Below are positions 1 through 7,613 of a stretch of DNA of 64,000 nt, one piece after another. Below the pieces are notes generated by a model. That model was not told where the DNA came from. It searched no databases and saw only the letters and a list, made by a program, of their open reading frames with translations. Source of the stretch: Paenibacillus camerounensis (GTDB taxonomy: Bacteria; Bacillota; Bacilli; Paenibacillales; Paenibacillaceae); NCBI RefSeq assembly GCF_000723885.1, contig NZ_CCDG010000035.1, forward strand, positions 1 through 64,000, read 5' to 3'. Position numbers and translations under genes: made by a program. Position 1 is the first letter of the stretch. The number at the start of each line of letters is the position of its first letter.

Positions 1-608
1 CTATAGATGGCGTAACGGTGTTTCCGGCAGCGCTGCTAAAGTCGGCGTTCGGAGCCGGGCTTGATTGGAATTCTTCTGTTCAGAGCATGACGATAACCTT
101 CGGCAAGGCCGAAATGCAGGTACAGACGAAGCAAACCGCCCTTATCTATAAGAAAAAAGCACAGGGAAACCTGGTGAAGCTGATCGGCAAAAGCTACTGG
201 GTCAACTTTTTTGATGTCAATTACCGGTTTCAAAAACTAACCATCGTTGATGTGCTTCCTGATTATAATGGAAGTTTCGTTCTTGCCATGAAGCTTGCTT
301 CAGGAAAAGTACTGAAAACGTATGAGATGACCGGAGCGGAGATAATAAGTACGCTGGCTGATAAAGAAGAGTTTCTGACAGCTGATCCTTACAAAACCTA
401 TAAGTGGTCAAGTAAAGTATGGGAAGATATTAAGGCAGGATACGTGAGCATCGGTATGACTAAGCAGCAGGTCGAGTTAAGCTGGGGTACACCGTCCAGC
501 AAGTCTGCTGCCGTAGGAGGCGGCATCCGCGTCGAGACCTGGCAGTATGCCAGCTATAATTACGTGACCTTCACCAACGGGGTAGTCTCGTTTATTTATA
601 CCAGCTGA
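1..608 (+). CDS. Secreted stalk-domain protein, 3' part (5' end outside window)
   Basis: The reading frame is already open at base 3, before the first possible GTG at 18, so this is the C-terminal part of a longer protein. The first residues (DGVTVFPAALLKSAFGAG and the following stretch ending in SMTITFGKAEMQVQ) look like the end of a copper amine oxidase N-terminal-like stalk domain, common in secreted or surface proteins of Paenibacillus. The last ~55 residues (from about YVSIGMTKQQVELSWG) resemble a SmpA/BamE-like fold that also ends the lipoprotein at 30759. An extracellular location is inferred from the stalk domain because the signal peptide is outside the window. No enzymatic motif is visible and the function is unknown. 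Confidence 0.7.
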   Translation, partial: IDGVTVFPAALLKSAFGAGLDWNSSVQSMTITFGKAEMQVQTKQTALIYKKKAQGNLVKLIGKSYWVNFFDVNYRFQKLTIVDVLPDYNGSFVLAMKLASGKVLKTYEMTGAEIISTLADKEEFLTADPYKTYKWSSKVWEDIKAGYVSIGMTKQQVELSWGTPSSKSAAVGGGIRVETWQYASYNYVTFTNGVVSFIYTS

Positions 609-623
609 TTTAAATAGAATAAG

Positions 624-678
624 GCCGGGAGCTGTTTCAATGCGCAATCCGCAGTTGAAGCAGCTTCCGGCTTTTTTT
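624..678 (+). terminator. Rho-independent terminator
   Basis: GCCGGGAGCTG (624-634) pairs with CAGCTTCCGGC (661-671), followed by a run of T. It ends the transcript of the stalk-domain gene. Confidence 0.85.
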
Positions 679-728
679 GTGTACGCTGATACGAATGGAA
701 TCCCGGAAAAGTTTTTTGTGTCAGGTAC

Positions 729-778
729 TTGAAATCGCTAACACATAGACTTATAATATGGTTATCGAAACGATTCGA
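729..778 (+). promoter_or_regulatory. Sigma-A promoter with overlapping LacI-type operator
   Basis: TTGAAA (729-734), a 17-base spacer and TATAAT (752-757) form a near-consensus vegetative promoter. The palindrome-like TCGAAACGATTCGA (765-778) lies at the expected transcription start. A better copy of the same motif lies at 945-960. Repression by the LacI protein encoded at 4190 is inferred. Transcription from here gives an untranslated leader of about 255 bases before the binding-protein gene. Confidence 0.75.
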
Positions 779-944
779 GTAGATAAAGTAGAAATAACTT
801 CTGTCTGGAAGCCTATAACGGAAAAATGTTGATGAAAGCGTTATTAATCTTGTTTCAACCGCCGGATTACAGGTTAATACTATCCTTGGCAGGTTATTGG
901 GGTGGTGAACAAGATGCAGAAACTCGAATTTTTTTTCGAAATAA

Positions 945-960
945 ATCGAAACGTTTCGAT
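945..960. promoter_or_regulatory. Perfect LacI-family operator palindrome
   Basis: ATCGAAACGTTTCGAT is a perfect 16-base palindrome with the central CG typical of LacI-family operators. It lies inside the leader, about 64 bases before the binding-protein start, where bound repressor could act as a roadblock or loop with 765-778. Confidence 0.7.
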
Positions 961-1023
961 GTAAGGGCTTTATTTCATAGCAAAAACAAGTTTGGCACAC
1001 ACTACAACAGGGGTGAAAGAACA

Positions 1024-2265
1024 ATGACAAAGAAAAAAGGGTTAACAGCAGCAGCACTTTTACTGAGCTTCTCCATGGTTGCGGCAGGCTGCGGCAATTC
1101 AAACAATGCAGCTTCCGGAGATAACAAGACGCTGAAGGTCTGGTTCATGGGAACAGCGGATACGGTAGAGCCGATCGCAGATATGTATGAGGCTGCCAAT
1201 CCCGGCATTACAGTAGATGTCCAAGCCATTCCCTGGGATACTGCACATGATAAGCTGCTGACTGCCGTAGCCTCCAAGAGCGGCCCGGACGTTGTACAGA
1301 TGGGTACAACCTGGATTCCTGAATTTGCCGCTGCCGGAGCTCTAAAAGACTTGTCCCCGTATATTGAGCAGTATCCGAGCATGGCACCGGAGAATTTCTT
1401 CGACGGTGCTGTTGAAACCACTAAATATGAAGATACAACAGTAGGGATTCCATTCTATGTTGAGACCCGCGCAATGTTCTACCGGACGGATCTGCTAGGC
1501 GAGGTAGGCTACCCTGAAGGTCCCAAGACATGGGATGAGCTGAAGGATGCCAGCCGCAAGCTGGTTGAGAAAGGCGGCGCCGGCCATTACGCCCTGCCGA
1601 TTGAAGGTAAAGACTCGATCTATCCTGTTATCTTTGCCTGGCAGAACGGCAGTGACATCATTGACGCAGACCGTCAGCCGCAGTTCAATCAGCCCGCCTA
1701 TGTCGAAACGGTTGACTTCCTGAAAAGCTTCTACGATGAAGGGCTGTCGCCAAAAGGTACCGATCTTGATACGGTAGCAGCATTTAAAGAAGGCACAATG
1801 GCGATGTTCATCAGCGGGCCTTGGATGATCCAGACTGTAAAAGACAAAGCGCCGGAGATTGACGGTAAGTGGGCGGTAACTACCCTGCCGGCCAAAGTAA
1901 CGAACACCTCCTCAATCGGCGGTGCGGATCTGTCGATTTTTAATTACAGCAAGAACCCTGATGAAGCGGCCAAGTTCATCGCTTTTATGGCGGAGCAGGA
2001 AGCACAGCTGAAATACTATGAAACTTCGAATTCCATGCCTGCAGTGAAGGCAGTCTGGTCCAATGAGGCGCTGAGCGATCCGATGATTGCCGCTTTCGGT
2101 AAGCAGCTGGAGAATTCCCGTCCTGCGCCGACTGTCAGAGAATATGAAGAGATTGCCAAGGCCGCTATGGCAGCCTTCGAACAGATCACAATCGGCGGAG
2201 CTGATACGCAGACTGAGCTGGACAAGCTGAACGATAAAGCGAATCAGCTGCTTGGCAATAAATAA
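1024..2265 (+). CDS. ABC sugar-transporter solute-binding lipoprotein (likely sophoro-oligosaccharide)
   Basis: This 413-residue family 1 extracellular solute-binding protein captures a sugar outside the membrane and delivers it to the two permeases that follow. The ATG at 1024 was chosen because it has a Shine-Dalgarno (AGGGGTGAAAG) and begins a lipoprotein signal peptide with lipobox VAAG-C; the frame extends upstream to 826 but that part overlaps the promoter leader. The middle contains the expected TWDELKDASRKL and AMFISGPWM segments of the MalE/UgpB-like fold. Substrate is inferred from context: the downstream GH3 and GH94 enzymes match loci for beta-1,2-gluco-oligosaccharide uptake. No ATPase gene is present; a shared MsmX-type ATPase elsewhere is likely. 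Confidence 0.88.
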   Translation: MTKKKGLTAAALLLSFSMVAAGCGNSNNAASGDNKTLKVWFMGTADTVEPIADMYEAANPGITVDVQAIPWDTAHDKLLTAVASKSGPDVVQMGTTWIPEFAAAGALKDLSPYIEQYPSMAPENFFDGAVETTKYEDTTVGIPFYVETRAMFYRTDLLGEVGYPEGPKTWDELKDASRKLVEKGGAGHYALPIEGKDSIYPVIFAWQNGSDIIDADRQPQFNQPAYVETVDFLKSFYDEGLSPKGTDLDTVAAFKEGTMAMFISGPWMIQTVKDKAPEIDGKWAVTTLPAKVTNTSSIGGADLSIFNYSKNPDEAAKFIAFMAEQEAQLKYYETSNSMPAVKAVWSNEALSDPMIAAFGKQLENSRPAPTVREYEEIAKAAMAAFEQITIGGADTQTELDKLNDKANQLLGNK

Positions 2266-2288
2266 ATAAGACTTCACCTTCAGGCGGG

Positions 2289-2324
2289 CTGCCGGGATCT
2301 CTCTAGAGGCTGAGTTTCCGGCAG
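2289..2324 (+). other. Intercistronic stem-loop
   Basis: CTGCCGGGA (2289-2297) pairs with TTTCCGGCAG (2315-2324) between the binding-protein and permease genes, with no T tract. Such hairpins often stabilise the 3' end of the abundant binding-protein message; that role is inferred here. Confidence 0.45.
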
Positions 2325-2372
2325 TCAGCTTGTTTCTCTTCCGCACGGAAGAGGGGGAAGAAAGGAAAGGGT

Positions 2373-3281
2373 GTGTGGCAAGTGAGCTCATTTGTAAAGC
2401 AGCTGAACAAGCATAAGGTGCCATATCTGTTTATCGCTCCGGCAGTCATTCTGCTGACGCTGTTTTCGATCATTCCGATCATTATTGCACTGGTAATCAG
2501 CTTTACGGATATGGACCTGGTCGGCCTTGCGGATTATTCGAACATCAGCGGGGTCGGCATCAGTAACTATATCGATATTTTTAAAGATCCTATTTTCCTA
2601 AAAGCGATGTATAATACCCTGATTTACGTAGTGGTCGGTGTTCCGATGGTCGTGCTTGCCTCCATGGGAGTGGCACTTCTGCTAAACTACGGTACCGGCT
2701 GGCTGTTCAAAAGCTTCCGGGTCATCTACTATATGCCTTCCATTACCAACATTGTGGCGGTAGCGGTCGTATGGGGGGATTTATATAACGGGTCTTACGG
2801 GTTACTCAACTATGTCCTTTCCTGGTTCGGTTTACCGGCGCAGCAGTGGCTTCAGGACCCGGTCCTGGCGAAGTTCTCACTGATCCTGCTGGCCTTCTGG
2901 AAATCGCTTGGTTTGAATATGATTATTTTCCTGGCGGCATTGCAGGGCATTCCCCGTTCTTATTATGAAGCTGCTGAAATAGACGGGGCAACAGGCTGGA
3001 AAAAGCTGCGCTATATCACAGTGCCGCTGCTTGGATTCGCTACTTTCTTTGTGACCATTACGACCTTGATCGGCTGGATTCAATTCTTCGAGGAGCCGCT
3101 GGTAATGACCAAGGGCGGACCGCTGAATGCGACGATGTCGATGGCGCTCTTTATATACAATAACGGGTTCCAGCTCAGCAAATTCGGTTATGCGGCCTCC
3201 GGCTCATTCGTGCTGTTCATCATCATTATCATAGCGACTCTGATTCAATTCGCGGTCAAAAAGAAAGAAGTGGAATATTAA
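2373..3281 (+). CDS. ABC sugar permease, MalF type
   Basis: A 302-residue inner-membrane permease with six predicted hydrophobic segments. It carries the cytoplasmic EAA loop (EAAEIDGATGWKKLRYITVPLL, about residues 200-221) that contacts the ATPase. It forms the translocation channel with the next protein. The start is uncertain between GTG 2373 and GTG 2382; the purine-rich AAAGGAAAGG (2361-2370) sits best for 2382. It follows the binding-protein gene by about 110 bases in the same operon. Confidence 0.9.
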   Translation: MWQVSSFVKQLNKHKVPYLFIAPAVILLTLFSIIPIIIALVISFTDMDLVGLADYSNISGVGISNYIDIFKDPIFLKAMYNTLIYVVVGVPMVVLASMGVALLLNYGTGWLFKSFRVIYYMPSITNIVAVAVVWGDLYNGSYGLLNYVLSWFGLPAQQWLQDPVLAKFSLILLAFWKSLGLNMIIFLAALQGIPRSYYEAAEIDGATGWKKLRYITVPLLGFATFFVTITTLIGWIQFFEEPLVMTKGGPLNATMSMALFIYNNGFQLSKFGYAASGSFVLFIIIIIATLIQFAVKKKEVEY

Positions 3282-3322
3282 GCACCGGCTGAAACCGCAT
3301 GCTTATGAAGGAGGATACGGGC

Positions 3323-4147
3323 ATGGCTCTCAGAATGAAGAGATTGGAAAAAACAATTATGATTACGCTGCTCGTCGTCGGGGGACTGCTGATGATGGTG
3401 CCGTTTATCTGGATGATCGGTTCATCCTTTAAACCGGAGAATGAGTTCACGGTGATTCCGCCGTCGCTGTTTCCGAGCAACCCTACATTTAATAACTACC
3501 GGGATCTGTTTGTAAAAATGGACTTTCTCATCTATTTGAAAAATACGCTGATTATCGTTCTATGCTCCTTTGCCGGACTGTTCCTTAACGCGATGGCCGG
3601 ATATGCGTTCGCCAAATTCGAATTTCCGGGCAGGAATAAATTTTTCTATATTATACTGGCAACGATGATGATTCCCGGACAGGTTACCATGATTCCGACT
3701 TATCTGATTATCAATCAGATGGGGCTGGTCAACACAATGGCGGGTATCGTCCTGCCGGGTCTGGTCGGAGCCTTCGCAATCTTCCTGTTCCGCCAGTTCA
3801 TGACGACCATTCCGATGGATCTGCTGGAAGCGGCAAGACTGGACGGGGCGGGTGAGCTGAGAATCTTTTTCCAGCTGATTGTGCCAATTGTTAAGCCTGT
3901 GTTTGCCGTTCAGGGGATTCTGACCTTCATCGGGGCGTGGAACAGCTTCCTCTGGCCGCTGATTATTGCCAATGATGAACGCCTTTATACGCTTTCTGTG
4001 GGATTATCGCTGCTCAAGGGGCAGTACGGAACGGAGTTTGGTCTGCAGATGGCGGGCGCTGCCTTCATGGTCATTCCGATTATTATCATATTTGTCTTCT
4101 TCCAGAAACATATCATAGAAGGATATACGATATCCGGCATGAAATAG
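3323..4147 (+). CDS. ABC sugar permease, MalG type
   Basis: A 274-residue MalG-like permease, partner of the protein at 2373. The ATG at 3323 is preceded by AAGGAGG at 3308-3314, so the upstream in-frame ATG at about 3299 is probably not used. Six membrane segments are evident. The EAA loop reads LLEAARLDGAGELRIFFQLIVP. The C-terminus (HIIEGYTISGMK) is typical of the family. Uptake of beta-1,2-linked gluco-oligosaccharides is inferred from neighbours. Confidence 0.9.
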   Translation: MALRMKRLEKTIMITLLVVGGLLMMVPFIWMIGSSFKPENEFTVIPPSLFPSNPTFNNYRDLFVKMDFLIYLKNTLIIVLCSFAGLFLNAMAGYAFAKFEFPGRNKFFYIILATMMIPGQVTMIPTYLIINQMGLVNTMAGIVLPGLVGAFAIFLFRQFMTTIPMDLLEAARLDGAGELRIFFQLIVPIVKPVFAVQGILTFIGAWNSFLWPLIIANDERLYTLSVGLSLLKGQYGTEFGLQMAGAAFMVIPIIIIFVFFQKHIIEGYTISGMK

Positions 4148-4189
4148 TATAATTAACCAATTGCAGCGCTCAGGAAGGATTGAACAAAG

Positions 4190-5182
4190 ATGGCAACAAT
4201 CAAGGACGTGGCTAAGCTGGCAGGGGTTGCACTCTCTACAGCCTCCTATGCCATGAGCGGTGACAGCAGGGTCAGCGCCAAAACAAGAGAAAAGGTGCTG
4301 GAAGCAGCACGGCAGCTCAATTATCAGAAAAACGGCTTTGCCATGGATTTGAAGCGGAGCCGGACCAATACGATTGCCCTTATTCTACGGGATTTATCCG
4401 GACCTTATTATTCGGAGCTGATCCGCAGTATTCAGGACGTGGCCTTATCGAATTCCTATGATCTGATTGCCTGCAGCTCCATGGGCGGGAAAGGCTCGAC
4501 AGCTGTACGTTATATGATGGAAAAGCGGGTGGACGGCGCCATTGTGCTGGCCCATAACATTTCAGATGAGATCCTGCATGCCGCTGCCGGACCGCGGTTT
4601 CCGATCATCGTCATGGACAGGCTGATTGCCGGCGAAGGGCTGATTAATGTTGTTGTTGACGGCGAGCAGGGGGGCTACAGCGCTACCCGGCACCTGATAG
4701 AGAACGGCCATAGCTCGATTGCCTATATCAGCGGGCCGGCGGATTCCTATGATAATGCGCTGCGGTATCAAGGGTATCTGCGGGCAATGAATGAAGCCGG
4801 ATTGACGGAAAAAGCCAAATGGAAGCTCAGCGGCAACTTTATCCGTGAGGGCGGTTATAAAGCGACCAAAATGATGTTAATGCAGGGGGAGCTGCCGACG
4901 GCAGTTTTTTATGCAAACGATGAAATGGCAGTCGGGGGAATGAAGGCCTTTGAAGAAGCGAAGGTAACGGTGCCCGGGGATATATCAGTCATCGGATTCG
5001 ACGATATCCAGCTGGCTGAATACATTCAGCCTCCGCTGACGACGATCCGCCAGCCGATGTATGAATCAGGCTCTCTGGCAGGCCATTTACTGTTCCAGAT
5101 GCTGAACGGGGATGCGGTGAACGATTTCTATAAGCTTAAGATCGAGCTGATGGAGCGCAGATCGGTACAAATACAGGGATAA
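4190..5182 (+). CDS. LacI-family transcriptional regulator
   Basis: A 330-residue LacI/PurR-type repressor. The N-terminal helix-turn-helix (TIKDVAKLAGVALSTASYAMSG) and hinge helix are followed by a periplasmic-binding-protein-like effector domain (residues ~60-330, including SVIGFDDIQLAEYIQPPLTTIRQP). It starts at ATG 4190 behind AGGAAGG. Lying between the transporter and the hydrolase genes, it most likely controls both through palindromes at 765-778, 945-960 and about 5279-5292. The inducer is probably sophorose or a longer beta-1,2-glucan fragment, by inference only. A weak hairpin without a T tract (5198-5220) follows it. Confidence 0.9.
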   Translation: MATIKDVAKLAGVALSTASYAMSGDSRVSAKTREKVLEAARQLNYQKNGFAMDLKRSRTNTIALILRDLSGPYYSELIRSIQDVALSNSYDLIACSSMGGKGSTAVRYMMEKRVDGAIVLAHNISDEILHAAAGPRFPIIVMDRLIAGEGLINVVVDGEQGGYSATRHLIENGHSSIAYISGPADSYDNALRYQGYLRAMNEAGLTEKAKWKLSGNFIREGGYKATKMMLMQGELPTAVFYANDEMAVGGMKAFEEAKVTVPGDISVIGFDDIQLAEYIQPPLTTIRQPMYESGSLAGHLLFQMLNGDAVNDFYKLKIELMERRSVQIQG

Positions 5183-5278
5183 CCGGAATGTCTGCATAAG
5201 CGGGAGTTACGCTTCCGCTTCATGCTCTACATCTGCCGGGCGGACATGAATGCAAGTATTGGAGCTGTATCGAAATAA

Positions 5279-5371
5279 ATAGAAACGTTTATGAAATTGT
5301 TAATACGAAATTTAATTTATACCTATAAATAAAGGGTTTAGGAGAAAGAAACGATTTGAGTTAAGTCGTTT
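5279..5371 (+). promoter_or_regulatory. Control region of the GH3-GH94 unit
   Basis: The core AGAAACGTTT (5281-5290) matches the centre of the perfect operator at 945-960. An inverted repeat AAACGA (5349-5354) / TCGTTT (5366-5371) lies close to the ribosome site. A possible -35 TTGTTA is at 5297-5302 in an AT-rich stretch, but no convincing -10 at correct spacing was found, so the exact promoter is uncertain. Confidence 0.5.
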
Positions 5372-5390
5372 TGATGGAGGGATTACAGCA

Positions 5391-7559
5391 ATGTCTGAGC
5401 ATTTATACAACAAATACGTGAAGCAAATGACCCTTGACGAAAAAATAGCCCAGCTGCTGCAGCTGGCGGCCCCGTTCTATGATGAGCCGGGTGACGAATC
5501 AGAGATTACGGGTCCGATGGAAGAGCTGGGTATCAGCAGTGAGGCTGTCCGTAATGCCGGTTCTGTTCTGGGCATAGCGGGTGCGGATAAAATGATGGCG
5601 GTGCAGAAGGCCCATCTGGAGCATAACAGGCTGGGTATTCCGCTGTTGTTCATGGCCGACATCGTCCATGGCTTTAAGACCATCTTCCCGATTCCGCTGG
5701 CCATCGGCAGCTCCTGGAATCCGGAGCTGGCTGAGAAGAGCGCCGAGATTGCAGCAAGGGAAGCCGCTGTCTCCGGCCTGCACGTAACCTTTGCACCGAT
5801 GGTCGATCTGACCCGTGATCCGCGCTGGGGCCGGGTGATGGAATCGACCGGCGAAGACCCGTACCTGAATAGTGTGTTCGCGGAGGCGTTTGTTAAGGGC
5901 TACCAGGGTGAAGACCTTTCAGGTGATTACTCCCGTGTGGCCGCATGCGTTAAGCACTTTGCCGCTTACGGCGCTGCCGAAGGCGGAAGGGATTATAACA
6001 CCGTTGACCTGTCCGAACGGCAGCTGCGTGAATATTATCTCCCTGCGTATAAAGCGGCTGTAGATGCCGGAGCCGAGATGGTGATGACCTCGTTCAACAT
6101 CGTGGACGGCATTCCGGCAACAGGCAACAGCAGGCTGCTTCGTGACCTGCTGCGCACAGAATGGGGCTTTGACGGGGTTATTATTTCCGACTGGGCATCC
6201 ATTAAGGAGATGGTCGCGCACGGCGCGGCTGAAGATGATCAAGAAGCGGCATTTAAGGCAATCCGGGCCGGCGTGGATATCGACATGATGACAACCAGTT
6301 ATCTGCATCATCTGCCTAAGCTGGTGGATGAAGGGATTGTTGATGAAGCCCTGATTGATGAAGCGGTGCTGCGCATCCTGCAGCTCAAGGAAAAGCTCGG
6401 TTTGTTCGACAACCCGATGCGCGGGGCAGATCCTGTGCTGGAGAAGGAGATCGTATTCTCCGCCGGACACCGTCAGGCGGCCCGGCAGCTGGCAGAGAAA
6501 TCAAGTGTACTGCTCAAGAATAGCGGTGTATTACCGCTCCGGCCGGAGCAGCGGGTGGCCTTAATCGGACCTTTTGCGGACAGTGGCGATATTCTGGGCT
6601 GGTGGTCTTGGACCGGCTCTACGGAACATGCGGTGAAGCTCAGTGATGCCATGCGGTCAGTAATTGGCAATCCTGATCGTATAACAATAGCAGAAGGCTC
6701 TGGCATAGAGAGCATTACTGCAGAGCAGAAGGCGGCAGCTCTGAGTGCGGCTGAGGCGGCCGATGTGATTGTGCTGGCTGTCGGCGAATCGTCCGATATG
6801 AGCGGCGAAGGCGGCAGCCGCACCAATATCAGGCTGCCGGAGGCGCAGCTGGAATTGATCTCGCTGATGAAGGAGCTCGGTAAGCCCGTGGTCGCTGTGC
6901 TGTTCAACGGCCGTCCGCTTGATCTGTACGGTGTATACGACCAGGCCGATGCAGTGCTGGAAGCCTGGTTCCCGGGAAGTGAAGGCGGAGCCGCCCTGGC
7001 AGACCTGCTGTACGGCAGGGTGAATCCCTCCGGCCGGCTGACAATGTCGTTCCCTGCTTCAGCAGGCCAGATCCCGGTCTATTATAACCATTTCAATACG
7101 GGCCGGCCTAAGCCGGAGGTTGAGGACGGCAACCGGTATATCTCCAAATATATTGATGCCCCTAACGAACCTCTGCTGCCGTTCGGATATGGACTTAGCT
7201 ACACTACCTTTAGTTATGATGGGCTTACGCTCTCTGCAGATACGCTGGCAGCAGATCAGCCGCTTGAGGTGAAGGTGACCCTGACCAATACCGGCAATGT
7301 ATCAGGAACCGAAACGGTTCAGCTGTATATACGCGACATCTCCGGTGAGGTAGTCCGTCCGGTCAAGGAGCTGAAGGCATTCCGTCAGGTCGGGCTGGCT
7401 CCCGGCGAAAGTACGGAAGTAGTCTTTATTATCGGAGAGGAACAGCTGCGGTATCATCACAGCGATCTCAGTGTCGCCAGCGACAGCGGCAGGTTTCATG
7501 TATATGTAGGCGCGAACAGCCGTGATGTGCTGTCTGCCGGATTCACTTTACTGAAGTAA
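5391..7559 (+). CDS. GH3 beta-glucosidase, cytoplasmic
   Basis: A 722-residue glycoside hydrolase family 3 enzyme without signal peptide, so cytoplasmic. Domains in order: TIM barrel (about 1-330), alpha/beta sandwich (about 365-590), fibronectin III-like C-terminal domain (about 640-720). The barrel has KHFAAYGAAEGGRDYN and the nucleophile motif GVIISDW with Asp267. In Listeria-type sophoro-oligosaccharide loci the equivalent GH3 enzyme cleaves sophorose and short beta-1,2-gluco-oligosaccharides; the same role is inferred here. A strong GGAGGG lies 9 bases before ATG 5391. It is followed by the GH94 gene after 54 bases without a terminator, so the two are co-transcribed. Confidence 0.9.
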   Translation: MSEHLYNKYVKQMTLDEKIAQLLQLAAPFYDEPGDESEITGPMEELGISSEAVRNAGSVLGIAGADKMMAVQKAHLEHNRLGIPLLFMADIVHGFKTIFPIPLAIGSSWNPELAEKSAEIAAREAAVSGLHVTFAPMVDLTRDPRWGRVMESTGEDPYLNSVFAEAFVKGYQGEDLSGDYSRVAACVKHFAAYGAAEGGRDYNTVDLSERQLREYYLPAYKAAVDAGAEMVMTSFNIVDGIPATGNSRLLRDLLRTEWGFDGVIISDWASIKEMVAHGAAEDDQEAAFKAIRAGVDIDMMTTSYLHHLPKLVDEGIVDEALIDEAVLRILQLKEKLGLFDNPMRGADPVLEKEIVFSAGHRQAARQLAEKSSVLLKNSGVLPLRPEQRVALIGPFADSGDILGWWSWTGSTEHAVKLSDAMRSVIGNPDRITIAEGSGIESITAEQKAAALSAAEAADVIVLAVGESSDMSGEGGSRTNIRLPEAQLELISLMKELGKPVVAVLFNGRPLDLYGVYDQADAVLEAWFPGSEGGAALADLLYGRVNPSGRLTMSFPASAGQIPVYYNHFNTGRPKPEVEDGNRYISKYIDAPNEPLLPFGYGLSYTTFSYDGLTLSADTLAADQPLEVKVTLTNTGNVSGTETVQLYIRDISGEVVRPVKELKAFRQVGLAPGESTEVVFIIGEEQLRYHHSDLSVASDSGRFHVYVGANSRDVLSAGFTLLK

Positions 7560-7613
7560 CCTAACAGACATAATAGCGGTGTAGAGCCGTATCAGATAAG
7601 GAAGTGAAGAGAA

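Noticed and set aside
850..883. Second promoter TTGTTT...TACTAT in the leader
   Set aside because: Spacer of 22 bases is too long; the promoter at 729-757 is far better.
596..1102. 168-codon minus-strand frame over the leader of the sugar operon
   Set aside because: Overlaps terminator, promoter and operators; no ribosome site.
5198..5220. Terminator after the LacI gene
   Set aside because: Hairpin AAGCGGGAG/CTTCCGCTT lacks a T tract; termination is not supported.
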